From positions 62,001 to 126,000 of the forward strand of contig NZ_JQKJ01000003.1 of the NCBI RefSeq assembly GCF_000745975.1: DNA of 64,000 bases, written 5' to 3'. Positions 8,913 to 19,081 of this stretch are shown here, in pieces. The position numbers were made by a program, and so were the translations under genes. Each line of letters opens with the position of its first letter. Position 1 is the stretch's first letter. This stretch comes from Desulfobacter vibrioformis DSM 8776. GTDB lineage: Bacteria > Desulfobacterota > Desulfobacteria > Desulfobacterales > Desulfobacteraceae. The notes beneath the pieces were generated by a model. The model was not told where the DNA came from, made no database searches, and saw only the letters and a list, made by a program, of their open reading frames with translations.

Positions 8913-10505
8913 ATGAGCCACGCCCCACCCTCCAGCGCACGGATCCAGGAAGAACACCTTCTTATCAATCATTGCCGGGACTTTTCTGCGGCGTACATGG
9001 GGATCAAATATATTGGCCGGCATGCTGCTGATTATCCGTTCACAATTACCCGGCAGACGCTGGATGCACTGTTCTCTGTATTTGAAACCACCCAATTTGA
9101 CACGGCCAAACAAGCCTTTTTTTTATATCATGAGGCAGCCTGCACCCTGGCGGACCTGGGCAAAACAATGGAGAACGAAATTACCCGAACCATTGTGCCA
9201 CGGCTTGTGTCGCTTCTGATGAAAAGCTCAGGAAAGCGGCTTCGCGCCCTGGGCAAGGCACTTGGCCGGCTGGCAGACAATCCCCCTGTACCGGATATGC
9301 CATCTTTCCCCGATAATGTCATGCCTTTGGACACTGATCTTTCAAGCCTTGCTGAAAAATTTACAGCCCCAGGGACGGTGCTGCCGGCCGATGCGCAATG
9401 GCGCTGGAAGGGCAGAAGCCTTGTTTTCCGGGCAGGAACAAACATTCTGGGCGTAATCAAATTTGCCACAACACAGGACAATATCAATGAACTCCACCGG
9501 GAGGCGGTCTGGATGGACTGGTTTTCCAAAAATCCGTTAGAATCTGAAACCCTTGTTCCCAAACCGGTCCGCATCCGGGACAGATATCTATTCAACATCA
9601 CGGATGAACTGCCCAGGGGTGGTCCCGGCACAATATACGGGCCTGCCTGCATCGTCTTTATCCCCTGCCCGGGTTATTATGAATACCCCGATTTGGAAAA
9701 TATGGCTTGGCAGCAAATTAAATCATCGTTTTTCAAATCAGCCTTTATCCTGGGCAGACTGTCATCCAAGGGGCTTTTCCATACGGCATTGATCCCCTTG
9801 TTCCATAACCGGGTCCAGCAGGGCCGAAGAAACGACAATGGCAGATATTTGTGGGAACATGCCGGGCGTCTGGATCAGTGGCTGGACTCCAGCCGGTTCC
9901 CCAACTTTGCCGCATCTGGTTTGCGGGATTTTGAGCATATGGCCTGCCGGATAAAATCCTTGGATCTTGAACATTATACCGGTGAATACCTGCTCAGTTT
10001 CATTCTGGTGGCAGGCGCCTGCTTCAGGAACAAAGCCCCGCACAGAAGGGGAACAGACAACACGCATCCCCATGTGGAGACCCGGGATCTTTTCTGTCCG
10101 GATCTGTTTGAGACACTTTTAACCGGCGTCTGTGAACACTATTTCAAAGGCCTGACCGGGACCGATACCTTTGATCCGGCCCCATTTAATATACCTGCAC
10201 TTATTGAACAGCTCATTGAAAAAATGGGGCGTGATGAACATATGGAGGAAAGGTTAAGGGTGCAGGACCAGTTAGAGATGGACGATACCCGGTTTGAAGA
10301 ATTCCTGGTCAACCGGGGCCTTACTGTAATACCGGCCAAGGGGGAAGAAGATATTCTCCTTTTTACCGGCCCCCATCTCGGCGGATTCAACCAGCCCATC
10401 TCCATACCGGAACTGATTGAATTTCTGTTCAAATTTTCCGCATTCTGCGTGGCAAGCGCTTTTTTACAACAGCATCATTGCACACGCAGTTTATCCCCGG
10501 GATGA
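8913..10505 (+). CDS. Kinase-fold protein, possibly SidJ-related pseudokinase
   Basis: A 530-residue protein. A helical N-terminal part of about 150 residues precedes a kinase-like core: VFRAGTNILGVIKFA resembles the glycine-loop/beta-3 region with its Lys, and NELHREAVWM resembles the helix C Glu. Further on, SSKGLFHTALIPLFHNR lies where the catalytic loop would be but lacks the usual HxD Asp. This agrees with the SidJ-related pseudokinases annotated in deltaproteobacteria; SidJ of Legionella is a calmodulin-dependent glutamylase. The link to SidJ is from memory and is tentative. No signal peptide is seen. The 3' end overlaps the convergent mltD gene by 31 bp. Confidence 0.55.
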   Translation: MSHAPPSSARIQEEHLLINHCRDFSAAYMGIKYIGRHAADYPFTITRQTLDALFSVFETTQFDTAKQAFFLYHEAACTLADLGKTMENEITRTIVPRLVSLLMKSSGKRLRALGKALGRLADNPPVPDMPSFPDNVMPLDTDLSSLAEKFTAPGTVLPADAQWRWKGRSLVFRAGTNILGVIKFATTQDNINELHREAVWMDWFSKNPLESETLVPKPVRIRDRYLFNITDELPRGGPGTIYGPACIVFIPCPGYYEYPDLENMAWQQIKSSFFKSAFILGRLSSKGLFHTALIPLFHNRVQQGRRNDNGRYLWEHAGRLDQWLDSSRFPNFAASGLRDFEHMACRIKSLDLEHYTGEYLLSFILVAGACFRNKAPHRRGTDNTHPHVETRDLFCPDLFETLLTGVCEHYFKGLTGTDTFDPAPFNIPALIEQLIEKMGRDEHMEERLRVQDQLEMDDTRFEEFLVNRGLTVIPAKGEEDILLFTGPHLGGFNQPISIPELIEFLFKFSAFCVASAFLQQHHCTRSLSPG

Positions 10506-11575
10506 ATCACATCTTTTTTTGAGATCTTGTTCAGGGCCAGAAGTGCGGACACAGACATATTGTATTTTCTTGCGATGGCGGAAAGACCTTCCCCGGCCTT
10601 CACTATATGGAATTTTGAAGGTGGCAGGGGTTTGGCCAGGTTCTTGTAAAGGTGGGCAAATTTTTTCTGAAAATCCGTATTCTTTCCCTGGGGCACAAGA
10701 AGTGTGGAAGCGCCTTTTTCCAAAAAATATCCGCGCAACTGGGGATTATAATCCTTGATGGTTTTGAATGAAACACCACAGGCCTTGGCAATCATGGACA
10801 AAGGCACATCCTTTTCCGGGGAAAGCGTAATTTCAGAAAACGTAAATACCGGATAAAAATCCTGGGGCTCTAAATAAAAACCATAGTTTTCCGGAGCAGA
10901 CATAATCAGCTTGACGGCAACCATTTTCAGGATATACCGCTGGGTTTCCAGGGGCAGGTAAAGGGAGAAGAAATCCCGGGTTTCCTGAATTTCCATGGCC
11001 GTGCTCAGACCGGATTCCCCCATGTTATATGCGGACATGGCCAGCAGATATGAGCCAAACTGTGAATAAAGATCTTTAAGATAGCGGCAGGCCGCCCGGG
11101 TGGCGCAGAACATGTCCCGGCGCTCGTCGACTCTTGAATCAATGCGCAACCCGTATCTTTGACCTGTGCTTTTGATGAACTGCCAGTACCCGATCGCACC
11201 TTTATGGGATTCTCCATGGGACAGAAGCGCACTTTCCACAATGGGCAGATATTTCAAATCCAGGGGGAGTTTTTCCTGCTTTAAAACCTTTTCAATGTGC
11301 GGAAACCACCGGTGGGCCCGTTTAAGCCACAGCATCACCTGGGGCCGGTTCCATACGGCCAGCATCATCTCTTTTTCAAGCCGCTCCCTGACATCGGGAT
11401 CTGTGTAAGGTATTTTCTCCCCGCAAAGGCGGATATCGCCGGAAAAGCGAACTGCCTCCACCAGGGTGGGAATGTGAGACTGTACAATGGGCGGCCCGGG
11501 TTTTTCTTCTGCGGCCGGTGCTACATGTGCTGAAAAAATGACCAGGAATACTGTGGAAATAAGGGGGTGCTTCAT
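10475..11575 (-). CDS. mltD: Membrane-bound lytic murein transglycosylase D-like, with LysM
   Basis: A 366-residue exported enzyme that cleaves peptidoglycan glycan strands. It has a signal peptide at 1-22 and a family-1 lytic transglycosylase domain with the catalytic Glu114 in YLPIVESALLSHG, followed by GAIGYWQF and AYNMGESGL. A degenerate LysM-like stretch (about 258-297) and a clear C-terminal LysM (HIVKAGEGLSAIARKYNM, about 323-366) bind peptidoglycan. It is shorter than E. coli MltD but complete. It converges on and overlaps the kinase-fold gene. Confidence 0.9.
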   Translation of the reverse strand: MKHPLISTVFLVIFSAHVAPAAEEKPGPPIVQSHIPTLVEAVRFSGDIRLCGEKIPYTDPDVRERLEKEMMLAVWNRPQVMLWLKRAHRWFPHIEKVLKQEKLPLDLKYLPIVESALLSHGESHKGAIGYWQFIKSTGQRYGLRIDSRVDERRDMFCATRAACRYLKDLYSQFGSYLLAMSAYNMGESGLSTAMEIQETRDFFSLYLPLETQRYILKMVAVKLIMSAPENYGFYLEPQDFYPVFTFSEITLSPEKDVPLSMIAKACGVSFKTIKDYNPQLRGYFLEKGASTLLVPQGKNTDFQKKFAHLYKNLAKPLPPSKFHIVKAGEGLSAIARKYNMSVSALLALNKISKKDVIHPGDKLRVQ

Positions 11576-11865
11576 GATATCCGCGCTGTTGTGTGGTGGT
11601 TAACGCTTTCTCTTCCCGGGATTGTGAAACCGGTCAGAAAAAATTGATGGGGTAATCATTGCATTTCATGCTTTAAAAATCAAGGCCGGTAAAATCGTGT
11701 CCCAGCACGATATCCTGTGACTTAAAAACAATAACGTTGTTTTTCCAATGGATGTGCCGGGTATTTTCAAATCTCATGTAATATGCCATAATAGCCGAAC
11801 AAAATTTTAGGGCTCTGCTAAATTTTAATGATCTTTATAGAAACGAGTTAAAAACGGTTGATATT

Positions 11866-12651
11866 TTGATTTCTTTTATAAAAAACCTGGCCCTTGACGC
11901 CGGCAGGATCTGCCTTGACGGTCAAAAGCAGTTAACCATCCATGATCTTGAATTCAAATCAGCAAAAGATATTGTCACGTCAATAGACAAAGAAGTTGAA
12001 GCGTTTCTGGTCAAGGCTCTCCTTGACCGGTATCCTGACCATGGCATACTCGGAGAAGAGTACGGGGCTGTCCAGACAAAAAGCGGATTCAGGTGGATCA
12101 TTGACCCCATAGACGGCACCACTTCTTTTGTCCACCAGCTGCCTTTTTACAGCATCAGCATTGCCCTTGAAAAAGAAGGGGAAATGGTGCTCGGCGTAGT
12201 TTATGCCCCTGCCCTGGGCCAACTATTTTATGCTGAAAAAGGAAAAGGTGCATTTATGGATGGTACCCCCATCCATGTCTCTGGAACAAGGGAACTTGAC
12301 AAAGCGGTCATGGCAACGGGGTTTGCATGTTTAAGAGCTGGCTGGCAAAACAACAACCTGCCAATTTTTAATGAGATTGTCCCGCAACTTCGGGACATCA
12401 GGCGTTTTGGTTCTGCGGCTTTGGACCTGTGTTATACAGCCCTGGGCAGTCTGGACGGATTCTGGGAAATGAATCTCAATATTTATGATATTGCAGCAGG
12501 GATTGTTATTCTAAAGGAAGCAGGTGGTGTGGTCACCGATTTTACAGGCGCACAGCAATTCCCGCAAAAAGGCATTGCTGCGGCAAACAAACGGTTGCAC
12601 AATGAACTGATTCGCATTCTGGCCAAGTATTCAGCATCATCAAAACTTTAA
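11866..12651 (+). CDS. suhB: Inositol-monophosphatase-family phosphatase
   Basis: A 261-residue metal-dependent phosphatase of the IMPase/SuhB family. The metal-binding motifs are present: GEE near residue 64, WIIDPIDGTTSFVH around 78-91, and a C-terminal YDIAAG with a preceding Asn-rich stretch (WEMNLNIYDIAAG) where homologs often have WxxxxxxWDxAAG. The start is TTG 11866 with only a weak Shine-Dalgarno. It is the first gene of an operon running to recX. The substrate could be inositol phosphate, fructose bisphosphate or similar; the assignment to SuhB within the family is not firm. Confidence 0.87.
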   Translation: MISFIKNLALDAGRICLDGQKQLTIHDLEFKSAKDIVTSIDKEVEAFLVKALLDRYPDHGILGEEYGAVQTKSGFRWIIDPIDGTTSFVHQLPFYSISIALEKEGEMVLGVVYAPALGQLFYAEKGKGAFMDGTPIHVSGTRELDKAVMATGFACLRAGWQNNNLPIFNEIVPQLRDIRRFGSAALDLCYTALGSLDGFWEMNLNIYDIAAGIVILKEAGGVVTDFTGAQQFPQKGIAAANKRLHNELIRILAKYSASSKL

Positions 12652-12659
12652 ACGGACTT

Positions 12660-12908
12660 ATGAAATTCATTTTTGCTTTTATATTTATGCTAAGCATGGC
12701 AGCCGGTTGTGCCTTTGGGTATTACAATCATTACAACTGGATTGGATATACCATTGCCTTGGCCGTCAGCGGATTTATCGGTTCCAGTATCATTGCGGTG
12801 CTCTTTTCATATCTGTATTTTTTCTCAAAAGACAGTGTTGAACAGGTGCCCACACAGCCGGATAAAACAATCACTCACCAACAGGAAATCAAAAAAATAA
12901 AAAGATGA
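12660..12908 (+). CDS. Small membrane protein, 82 aa
   Basis: Two predicted membrane helices (residues about 3-20 and 28-55) and a polar, Lys-rich tail. The first helix ends in AAGC, but the residues around it do not make a convincing lipobox. It starts 8 bp after the phosphatase and overlaps the ylqF start (AAAAGATGAAT), so it is part of the operon. No family is recognised. Confidence 0.7.
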   Translation: MKFIFAFIFMLSMAAGCAFGYYNHYNWIGYTIALAVSGFIGSSIIAVLFSYLYFFSKDSVEQVPTQPDKTITHQQEIKKIKR

Positions 12909-13759
12909 ATATCCAGTGGTTTCCCGGCCATATGCTGGAGACAAAAAATCAGCTTAAAAGTTCCATTGCCAAAGTGGATGCCCTGCTTGAGGTGGTGGAT
13001 GCAAGGCTGCCGTTGTCCAGTTCCAACCCCTTTGTGGACCAGATAGCCAAGGGGAAAAACCGAATGAAAATTCTTAATAAGTCAGATATTGCCGACCCCC
13101 AAGAGACCCAAGCCTGGCTTGAATATTTCAACCAGGACATGAACCTGCCGGCGGCAGCCATCTGCGGGACCCATCTGCAAGAGACCTCACATGCCCTGGA
13201 ATCCCTGGTATCACAGGTAAACAGGAACCAGGCAAGGAAGGCCAAAGTTATGGTGGTGGGTATTCCAAACACGGGCAAATCCACGATTTTGAACACCCTG
13301 GCCGGCCGGAAAGTGGCAAAGACCGGGAATGTACCGGCAGTTACCCGGCACCAGCAGCGCACCAGCCTTAAAGGCAATATTGATATTTATGATACCCCGG
13401 GTATCCTGTGGCCGGTGATTGAACCCAGGCAGCGCGGACTTGCCTTGGCAGTGTCCGGGGCCATCAGTGATACGGCCATTGACTACCATGAAATCGCCTA
13501 TTTTGCCGCACAGCTTTTACTGGAAAGATACCCGGACTGCCTTGTCGGGCGTTACCCGTTTTTAAATCCATTGCCCGGGGGAGCCCAGGCCCTTATCGAA
13601 ACAGTGGGCAAAGCCAGGGGATGTCTCAAAAAAGGCGGATATGTCGATTTTCAGAAAGCATCACAACTTATTATCAGGGATCTTCGATCCGGCAGGCTCG
13701 GCCGGATCAGTTTTGAAACACCAAAGGATATAGACGTAACCCATGACACAGATCACTAG
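12905..13759 (+). CDS. ylqF: Ribosome biogenesis GTPase YlqF/RbgA
   Basis: A 284-residue circularly permuted GTPase acting late in 50S assembly. The motif order is the permuted one: NKSD (G4, about 58-61) comes first, then the P-loop GIPNTGKST (about 118-126), the TRHQQ switch I Thr, and DTPG (G3). The N-terminus IQWFPGHM is diagnostic of the family. It overlaps the gene before it by 4 bp and prc after it by 17 bp. Confidence 0.95.
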   Translation: MNIQWFPGHMLETKNQLKSSIAKVDALLEVVDARLPLSSSNPFVDQIAKGKNRMKILNKSDIADPQETQAWLEYFNQDMNLPAAAICGTHLQETSHALESLVSQVNRNQARKAKVMVVGIPNTGKSTILNTLAGRKVAKTGNVPAVTRHQQRTSLKGNIDIYDTPGILWPVIEPRQRGLALAVSGAISDTAIDYHEIAYFAAQLLLERYPDCLVGRYPFLNPLPGGAQALIETVGKARGCLKKGGYVDFQKASQLIIRDLRSGRLGRISFETPKDIDVTHDTDH

Positions 13760-15797
13760 ACTTATCCACAGGCTTTGGGCTGTACTGGCCGTTGCCGCTT
13801 TTTTTTATTGCGCACCACTTTGCCATGCACAAATTACCGAACTGACTTTTCAGGATGATCAGTCCCAGCAATGTATTGCCATTGTCAATGCCCTTGAACG
13901 GGAACATTTTACCGGGAAAAAACTGGATAGAAATATGTCCGTCCATGTGTTTGACCGGTATATCAAATTTCTGGATCCGGGCAAACATCTTCTGACCCAG
14001 GCAGATTTAGATGATTTTCAGCCGTTGAAACAGCTGATGTACAAATATCTGAAAACGGGAAACCTTGGGCCTGCCTTTGAAATTTTCAACCTTTACCAGT
14101 CCCGCAGCGAACAGCGCCTTGAATATATTCTCGAACTTGCCAAATCCTGGCAGACCCGGATTGATTTCACCAAAAACGAAACCCTTGTCATTGACTATGA
14201 TCATAAACCCTTTATCCGGGACGCGTCAGGCCTTGAGCCCCTGTGGAAAAAAGAGCTGAAAAACCATATCATTAATTTGAAGATAGACAAAACGCCTGAT
14301 GATAAAATCAGTGAAACCTTGGAAAAAATCTACTCCAACCGCTTGGCCCGCCTGTCCCAGACACAGTCCAGGGATGTATTCCAGATTTTCATGAATGCCG
14401 TCACCATGTCCTTTGACCCCCATTCCCAGTATTTTGCCCCACGCCTGTCCGAAGATTTTGATATTCATATGAAACTGAGTTTAGAGGGCATTGGGGCGGT
14501 GTTGCAAAACGAATATGAATACACAAAGGTAGTCCGCCTTATCGCCAAAGGTCCGGCGGACAAATCCCAGAAACTTGCACCCGGGGACAAAATCATTGGC
14601 GTGGGCCAGGGGCAGGATGGAGAAATCAAGGACACCATTGGCCAGCGCATTGATGATGTGGTCAAGCTGATCCGGGGCCCCAAAGACACCTATGTGCGGT
14701 TAAAAATCATTCCTGCCAGAAAAGCCAATGTCACCGCCACCATCAGTATCAAGCGCGACGAGGTGAAGCTTGAGGAGCAGGCAGCCCAGAAAAAAGTGGT
14801 GGACGTGACCTCAAACGACCGGACCTATAAGCTGGGTATCATTGAAATTCCAAATTTCTATATAGATTTTGACGCATTTCACAGGGGCGACCCGGATTAC
14901 AAAAGCACCACAGGAGACGTAACAAAGCTGCTGCTGCAGTTAAAAAAAGAAAAAATTGACGGATTGATTATTGATCTCAGGGACAATGGGGGAGGATCGC
15001 TTAAAGAAGCCAATGATCTGACAGGGCTGTTTCTTAAATATGGCCCGACAGTGCAAATCAAAACAAAATTCCGGGTATCTCGCCTGTATGATGAAGATCC
15101 CCAAATTATCTACACAGGGCCGCTTATGGTGCTCATCAACAGGATGAGCGCATCAGCCAGTGAAATTTTTGCAGGCGCCATCAAAGATTATCACCGGGGC
15201 CTTATTGTGGGCACCCGAAGTTTTGGCAAGGGTACGGTTCAGGAACTCAAACCCCTGGGAGATGGGCGACTGAAGATGACCTCAGCCAAATTTTACCGGG
15301 TCTCGGGTAAGAGCACCCAGCACAAAGGCGTTGAACCTGACATCTGGTTTCCCCAGATTTACAGGCCCGAAGATACCGGGGAGAGCGCCCTTGACGGTGC
15401 CCTGCTCTGGGACCATATTGATGCCACCCGTTATTCCGCATATATCTCTTTGCAGCCCGTGATCAAACCCCTGGATGATGCCTATAAAAAACGGGCCGAA
15501 AAATCATTTGGCATCAAATATCTCACCCAACGGATTCAATTGGCAGAATCTTTACTGGAACAAAAAAACCTCTCCCTGAATCTGGCGGATCGGCTGAAAA
15601 CAGACACCACGTTTAACAACGAGGAGCTGGCCCTGGAAAACAATTACCGGGAACAAAAAGGAGAAAAACCCCTGGCATCCCTGGAGGACATAGACCCGGA
15701 AAGGGAAGAGATCAAGGAGATCCTGACAGACCAGGCCCAATACATTGCTGCAGATTTTATTACGTTAAGCCGTAAAAACGGATATAACTGGCAGTAG
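13743..15797 (+). CDS. prc: Tail-specific periplasmic protease Prc
   Basis: A 684-residue carboxy-terminal processing protease (family S41). It has a signal peptide (to about residue 29), a helical N-terminal domain, a PDZ domain around 240-330, and the S41 core with LIIDLRDNGGG, the nucleophile Ser in RMSASASEIFAGAI and the base Lys in GTRSFGKGTVQ. The C-terminal helical region matches Prc rather than the shorter CtpA type. It degrades or trims misfolded and tagged periplasmic proteins. The start lies within the end of ylqF. Confidence 0.94.
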   Translation: MTQITRLIHRLWAVLAVAAFFYCAPLCHAQITELTFQDDQSQQCIAIVNALEREHFTGKKLDRNMSVHVFDRYIKFLDPGKHLLTQADLDDFQPLKQLMYKYLKTGNLGPAFEIFNLYQSRSEQRLEYILELAKSWQTRIDFTKNETLVIDYDHKPFIRDASGLEPLWKKELKNHIINLKIDKTPDDKISETLEKIYSNRLARLSQTQSRDVFQIFMNAVTMSFDPHSQYFAPRLSEDFDIHMKLSLEGIGAVLQNEYEYTKVVRLIAKGPADKSQKLAPGDKIIGVGQGQDGEIKDTIGQRIDDVVKLIRGPKDTYVRLKIIPARKANVTATISIKRDEVKLEEQAAQKKVVDVTSNDRTYKLGIIEIPNFYIDFDAFHRGDPDYKSTTGDVTKLLLQLKKEKIDGLIIDLRDNGGGSLKEANDLTGLFLKYGPTVQIKTKFRVSRLYDEDPQIIYTGPLMVLINRMSASASEIFAGAIKDYHRGLIVGTRSFGKGTVQELKPLGDGRLKMTSAKFYRVSGKSTQHKGVEPDIWFPQIYRPEDTGESALDGALLWDHIDATRYSAYISLQPVIKPLDDAYKKRAEKSFGIKYLTQRIQLAESLLEQKNLSLNLADRLKTDTTFNNEELALENNYREQKGEKPLASLEDIDPEREEIKEILTDQAQYIAADFITLSRKNGYNWQ

Positions 15798-15829
15798 CAC
15801 CTGATTAATTTTTTTGCAGATATGAATGC

Positions 15830-18800
15830 ATGGCCATGAACAGAAGACGCATACTGCGCAGTGCTGTTTTCTTCGCGGTAACCGTGACCGCCTGCGCAGT
15901 CGCTCTGGCCTTTGCCATTACCCCATTGATCAACACGGAACCGGTCAAATTGCGTCTGGCCAGAGTTTTTCAGGACAAAACCGGCATTGATATCCGGTTT
16001 AATCAGTTGACGTTTGTCCTCAACCCCCTGCCAGGTATCTGCATAACGGATATATCGGCACAGATTGACCCCCAAAACCAGGTTACAATAAACAAGGCGC
16101 TGGTGGAACTGGCCCCGGACCAGCTGCTGGAATTCAAGGCGGCTGTAAAGCGCATCACCGTTCAATCCCCTGAACTGATCCGGAATAAGGCTGTTGCCGG
16201 CAAAAATAAATCCACAGCGCCATTGGATATTGCCGCGTCTGTGCAGAACGGATTTGACCGATTACTTGCTCTGGTCCCAGCAGATACGGATCATCTGGAT
16301 ATTATTGTCACCAATGCCCGGTCAAATTATTTCAACGCCATGGACTGCCGGGTTCTGGTGACAGGCCGGACCCGGGCCGTGAATATCAAGGCGCAGATAT
16401 CAGGGGTTGGGCTGGAAACGCACAGTATTCCCGGGCTTGACGCCGCACTTAAAGGCCGAATAACACATTTTGATATCCCACATGTGTCCGTGGAGTGCCG
16501 TCATGATGAAAACACCTTTCTTGCAGGCAATCTGAAAATCACCTCCCTTCGGGCCCATCTTGAAGCGCCCAAGGACCACGGCATTGAAGCAAGGCAATTC
16601 GACCTTACATTTGCCCTGTCAAAAGAGAGGGCAACCGCACACCTTTCGCCCTTGGAACTTCTTTATCCCAAAGGCCGCGTTGGCATAAATGTATCACTTT
16701 CCCCCGGACAAGAAACATCAAGCATTGAATTTACCGGGGAACAGATTGATATCAGCCAGGCAAGACAGGTGTGTCTGCCACTTCTCAAGGGCCTGGAAAC
16801 ATCTCAAATCCTGTTTGACATACTCAGGGCAGGAACCGCCCCAAAGATTATAGTTGGGTTTAAAGCCAACGACATACATCATCTGTTCAACGCAGAAAAT
16901 CTGATTATAAAGGGCTGTGCAGAAGCTGTCACAGTTAAAATCCCCCAGGTTCCTGTTATTGTAGACAAGGCCTCGGGTCGGGCAGAGATGAAAGACGGTG
17001 TGCTGAGCATTCATCCTGACGGTGGTCATGTGGGAAAAACAATTGTCACCGGCGGAGATCTTGATATCAACCTGATTCATCCTCACACGGTCCCATTTTC
17101 AGGAAAATTCCCCTTAACAGTCGATCTAGCACAACTTCCTGCAGCCCTTATCTCCCTGTTGCCGGATACGGTACTTGCCCGGGAAATGTCAAAGATATCC
17201 GGTCTTACGGGCCGGGCCGATGCGGTACTTGAACTCAATAGCATCCCAGATCATAAAGACCTGGATGTTAAAGTCGCAGCAGAAAACATCCAGGCAAGTG
17301 GAAATTACCGGCGTCTGCCCCTGCCCATCCATATCCACGGCGGCTCTTTTCTCCTGGATCAACACGAGATTGCCCTGAAAAACATGTCGGGAATCTTAGG
17401 AAAGAGCAGGATATCGAACCTGAATGCCGATATTGATACCAGGGGGCAGACCCCCATGAATATAAAAAATATGGCCGCAAATATTGATCTGGAACAGGCA
17501 GCCCCCCTGGTGGATCTTTTCCCCGGTGCAAGGGAAAAGCTTGGTCCGGTTAAAAATTTTTCAGGCATTATGGACATTAAGGACCTTGGGGTTGAAGGCC
17601 CCATGTTCGCGCCAGACCTGTGGCAGATTCACATGACAGGCCAGGTGAATAAAGGGGCTGTCATCTTTTCCGACAATACCCAGGGAATATCAGGTCTGTT
17701 TTGTAAATTCAACGCATCCCCTTCAACGATAAATCTCTCGGATATTACCTGTACCATTGAAAACGTCACCTGGCTTGAAAAGAACATGTCACCGGAATAT
17801 ACACAAAGCATTGTCCTGCCCCTGGCACTGACCCGGGGACAGTTTATGAAACAGGCAGACGCCTGTGAGCTTCAGGGGCAGTTGCTCACGATCTCGGGTG
17901 CAAAGGTGTTCTTTATGGCAGAGGGTCCTGCCATGGACAAGATGACCCCTTCAAACGTGCAGATAGAGGATGGGGAACGAACCCATGCAGATGTGACTTT
18001 TTATAAAAAACCGGATATGCCGCGGCTTAATTTTTCAGGGCAACTGGATAAGGCAACCCTGGAAAACATGCTTTACCCGGATTCGTATCTTTACCGGGAA
18101 CTTCAGGAGGTGACCGGTGAAAATGCGTTAACGGTTTCAACGGATAACACAGGCAACATCACCATAACTGCTGACAAGCTTAATCTTGATCCCCTTTTGT
18201 CTTTGCAGCAAATATCTGCGCCCGCCCCTTTTCCGCGCCCCCTGGTAAAACAGAAACAAATTTTTTTTAATGTTAACACATTGGATTATGACCAGCGTGT
18301 ATACCAAGGCGTTCAGGCAAAGATAACAATTAATCAGCCGACCACTGATATAGATATTACCCATGCACTGCTTTGCGGCCTTGACTTTTCAGGCCGGATA
18401 ACCATTAATCATACCGGGGACAGGCCGGAGGTTTTATCCCACGTTGTTTTTAATACAGATCAGGCAAAGGAGGTGTCGCTGTCACTGGGTTGTCTGACAG
18501 GCAGTCAAAGTGTTATTAAAGGAAGTTATACACTTGAGGGCGAACTTTCCGGCGTTGCACAGACCCTGGCCCTGGTAAAATCCAAACAAATCGGGCATCT
18601 TAATTTTAAAGCCCAGTCCGGCCGGATATTTAAAGCTACGCTGCTTTCCAGACTTTTATCAGTGATAAATATCCTGGGAGAAACCGACCTGCAGCAGCAG
18701 GGATTCGGATTTAAAACATTCACAGCCGATGCAGACGTAAAAGAGAGCGTGGTGCATATAAACAAATCCTTTATTGATGCAGACAATATGGCCATCATAG

Positions 18801-19081
18801 CCGAAGGATGGGTAGATCCGCTAAATGATGCCCTGGATATCACTTTTCTGGTGGCTCCGTTTAAAACCATTGATACCATTATTAAATATATTCCGATTGT
18901 AAATACCATTCTTAACGGCCGTCTTGTCTCTTTTCCAGCCAGGGCCTATGGAAAAATATCAGATCCCACGGTGGTCCCCCTTCATCCGTCCGCAGTGGGA
19001 AAAGGGCTGCTCAATCTGCTGGAGGATCTGGTCAAAACACCCGGCCGCCTGATTGAAGGAGTGCAAGAAAATGAAAAATAA
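15830..19081 (+). CDS. AsmA-like inner-membrane protein, very large
   Basis: A 1083-residue protein with one N-terminal membrane helix (about residues 10-30, after RRRILRS) and a long beta-rich body, ending in an AsmA-type C-terminal region (NFKAQSGRIFKATLLSRLL and the later TFLVAPFKTIDTIIKYIPIV). AsmA/TamB/YhdP relatives form hydrophobic grooves thought to carry phospholipids to the outer membrane. The length fits a YhdP-like member. There are two nearby starts (15830 and 15836). It overlaps the thioesterase gene by 11 bp. Confidence 0.8.
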   Translation: MAMNRRRILRSAVFFAVTVTACAVALAFAITPLINTEPVKLRLARVFQDKTGIDIRFNQLTFVLNPLPGICITDISAQIDPQNQVTINKALVELAPDQLLEFKAAVKRITVQSPELIRNKAVAGKNKSTAPLDIAASVQNGFDRLLALVPADTDHLDIIVTNARSNYFNAMDCRVLVTGRTRAVNIKAQISGVGLETHSIPGLDAALKGRITHFDIPHVSVECRHDENTFLAGNLKITSLRAHLEAPKDHGIEARQFDLTFALSKERATAHLSPLELLYPKGRVGINVSLSPGQETSSIEFTGEQIDISQARQVCLPLLKGLETSQILFDILRAGTAPKIIVGFKANDIHHLFNAENLIIKGCAEAVTVKIPQVPVIVDKASGRAEMKDGVLSIHPDGGHVGKTIVTGGDLDINLIHPHTVPFSGKFPLTVDLAQLPAALISLLPDTVLAREMSKISGLTGRADAVLELNSIPDHKDLDVKVAAENIQASGNYRRLPLPIHIHGGSFLLDQHEIALKNMSGILGKSRISNLNADIDTRGQTPMNIKNMAANIDLEQAAPLVDLFPGAREKLGPVKNFSGIMDIKDLGVEGPMFAPDLWQIHMTGQVNKGAVIFSDNTQGISGLFCKFNASPSTINLSDITCTIENVTWLEKNMSPEYTQSIVLPLALTRGQFMKQADACELQGQLLTISGAKVFFMAEGPAMDKMTPSNVQIEDGERTHADVTFYKKPDMPRLNFSGQLDKATLENMLYPDSYLYRELQEVTGENALTVSTDNTGNITITADKLNLDPLLSLQQISAPAPFPRPLVKQKQIFFNVNTLDYDQRVYQGVQAKITINQPTTDIDITHALLCGLDFSGRITINHTGDRPEVLSHVVFNTDQAKEVSLSLGCLTGSQSVIKGSYTLEGELSGVAQTLALVKSKQIGHLNFKAQSGRIFKATLLSRLLSVINILGETDLQQQGFGFKTFTADADVKESVVHINKSFIDADNMAIIAEGWVDPLNDALDITFLVAPFKTIDTIIKYIPIVNTILNGRLVSFPARAYGKISDPTVVPLHPSAVGKGLLNLLEDLVKTPGRLIEGVQENEK

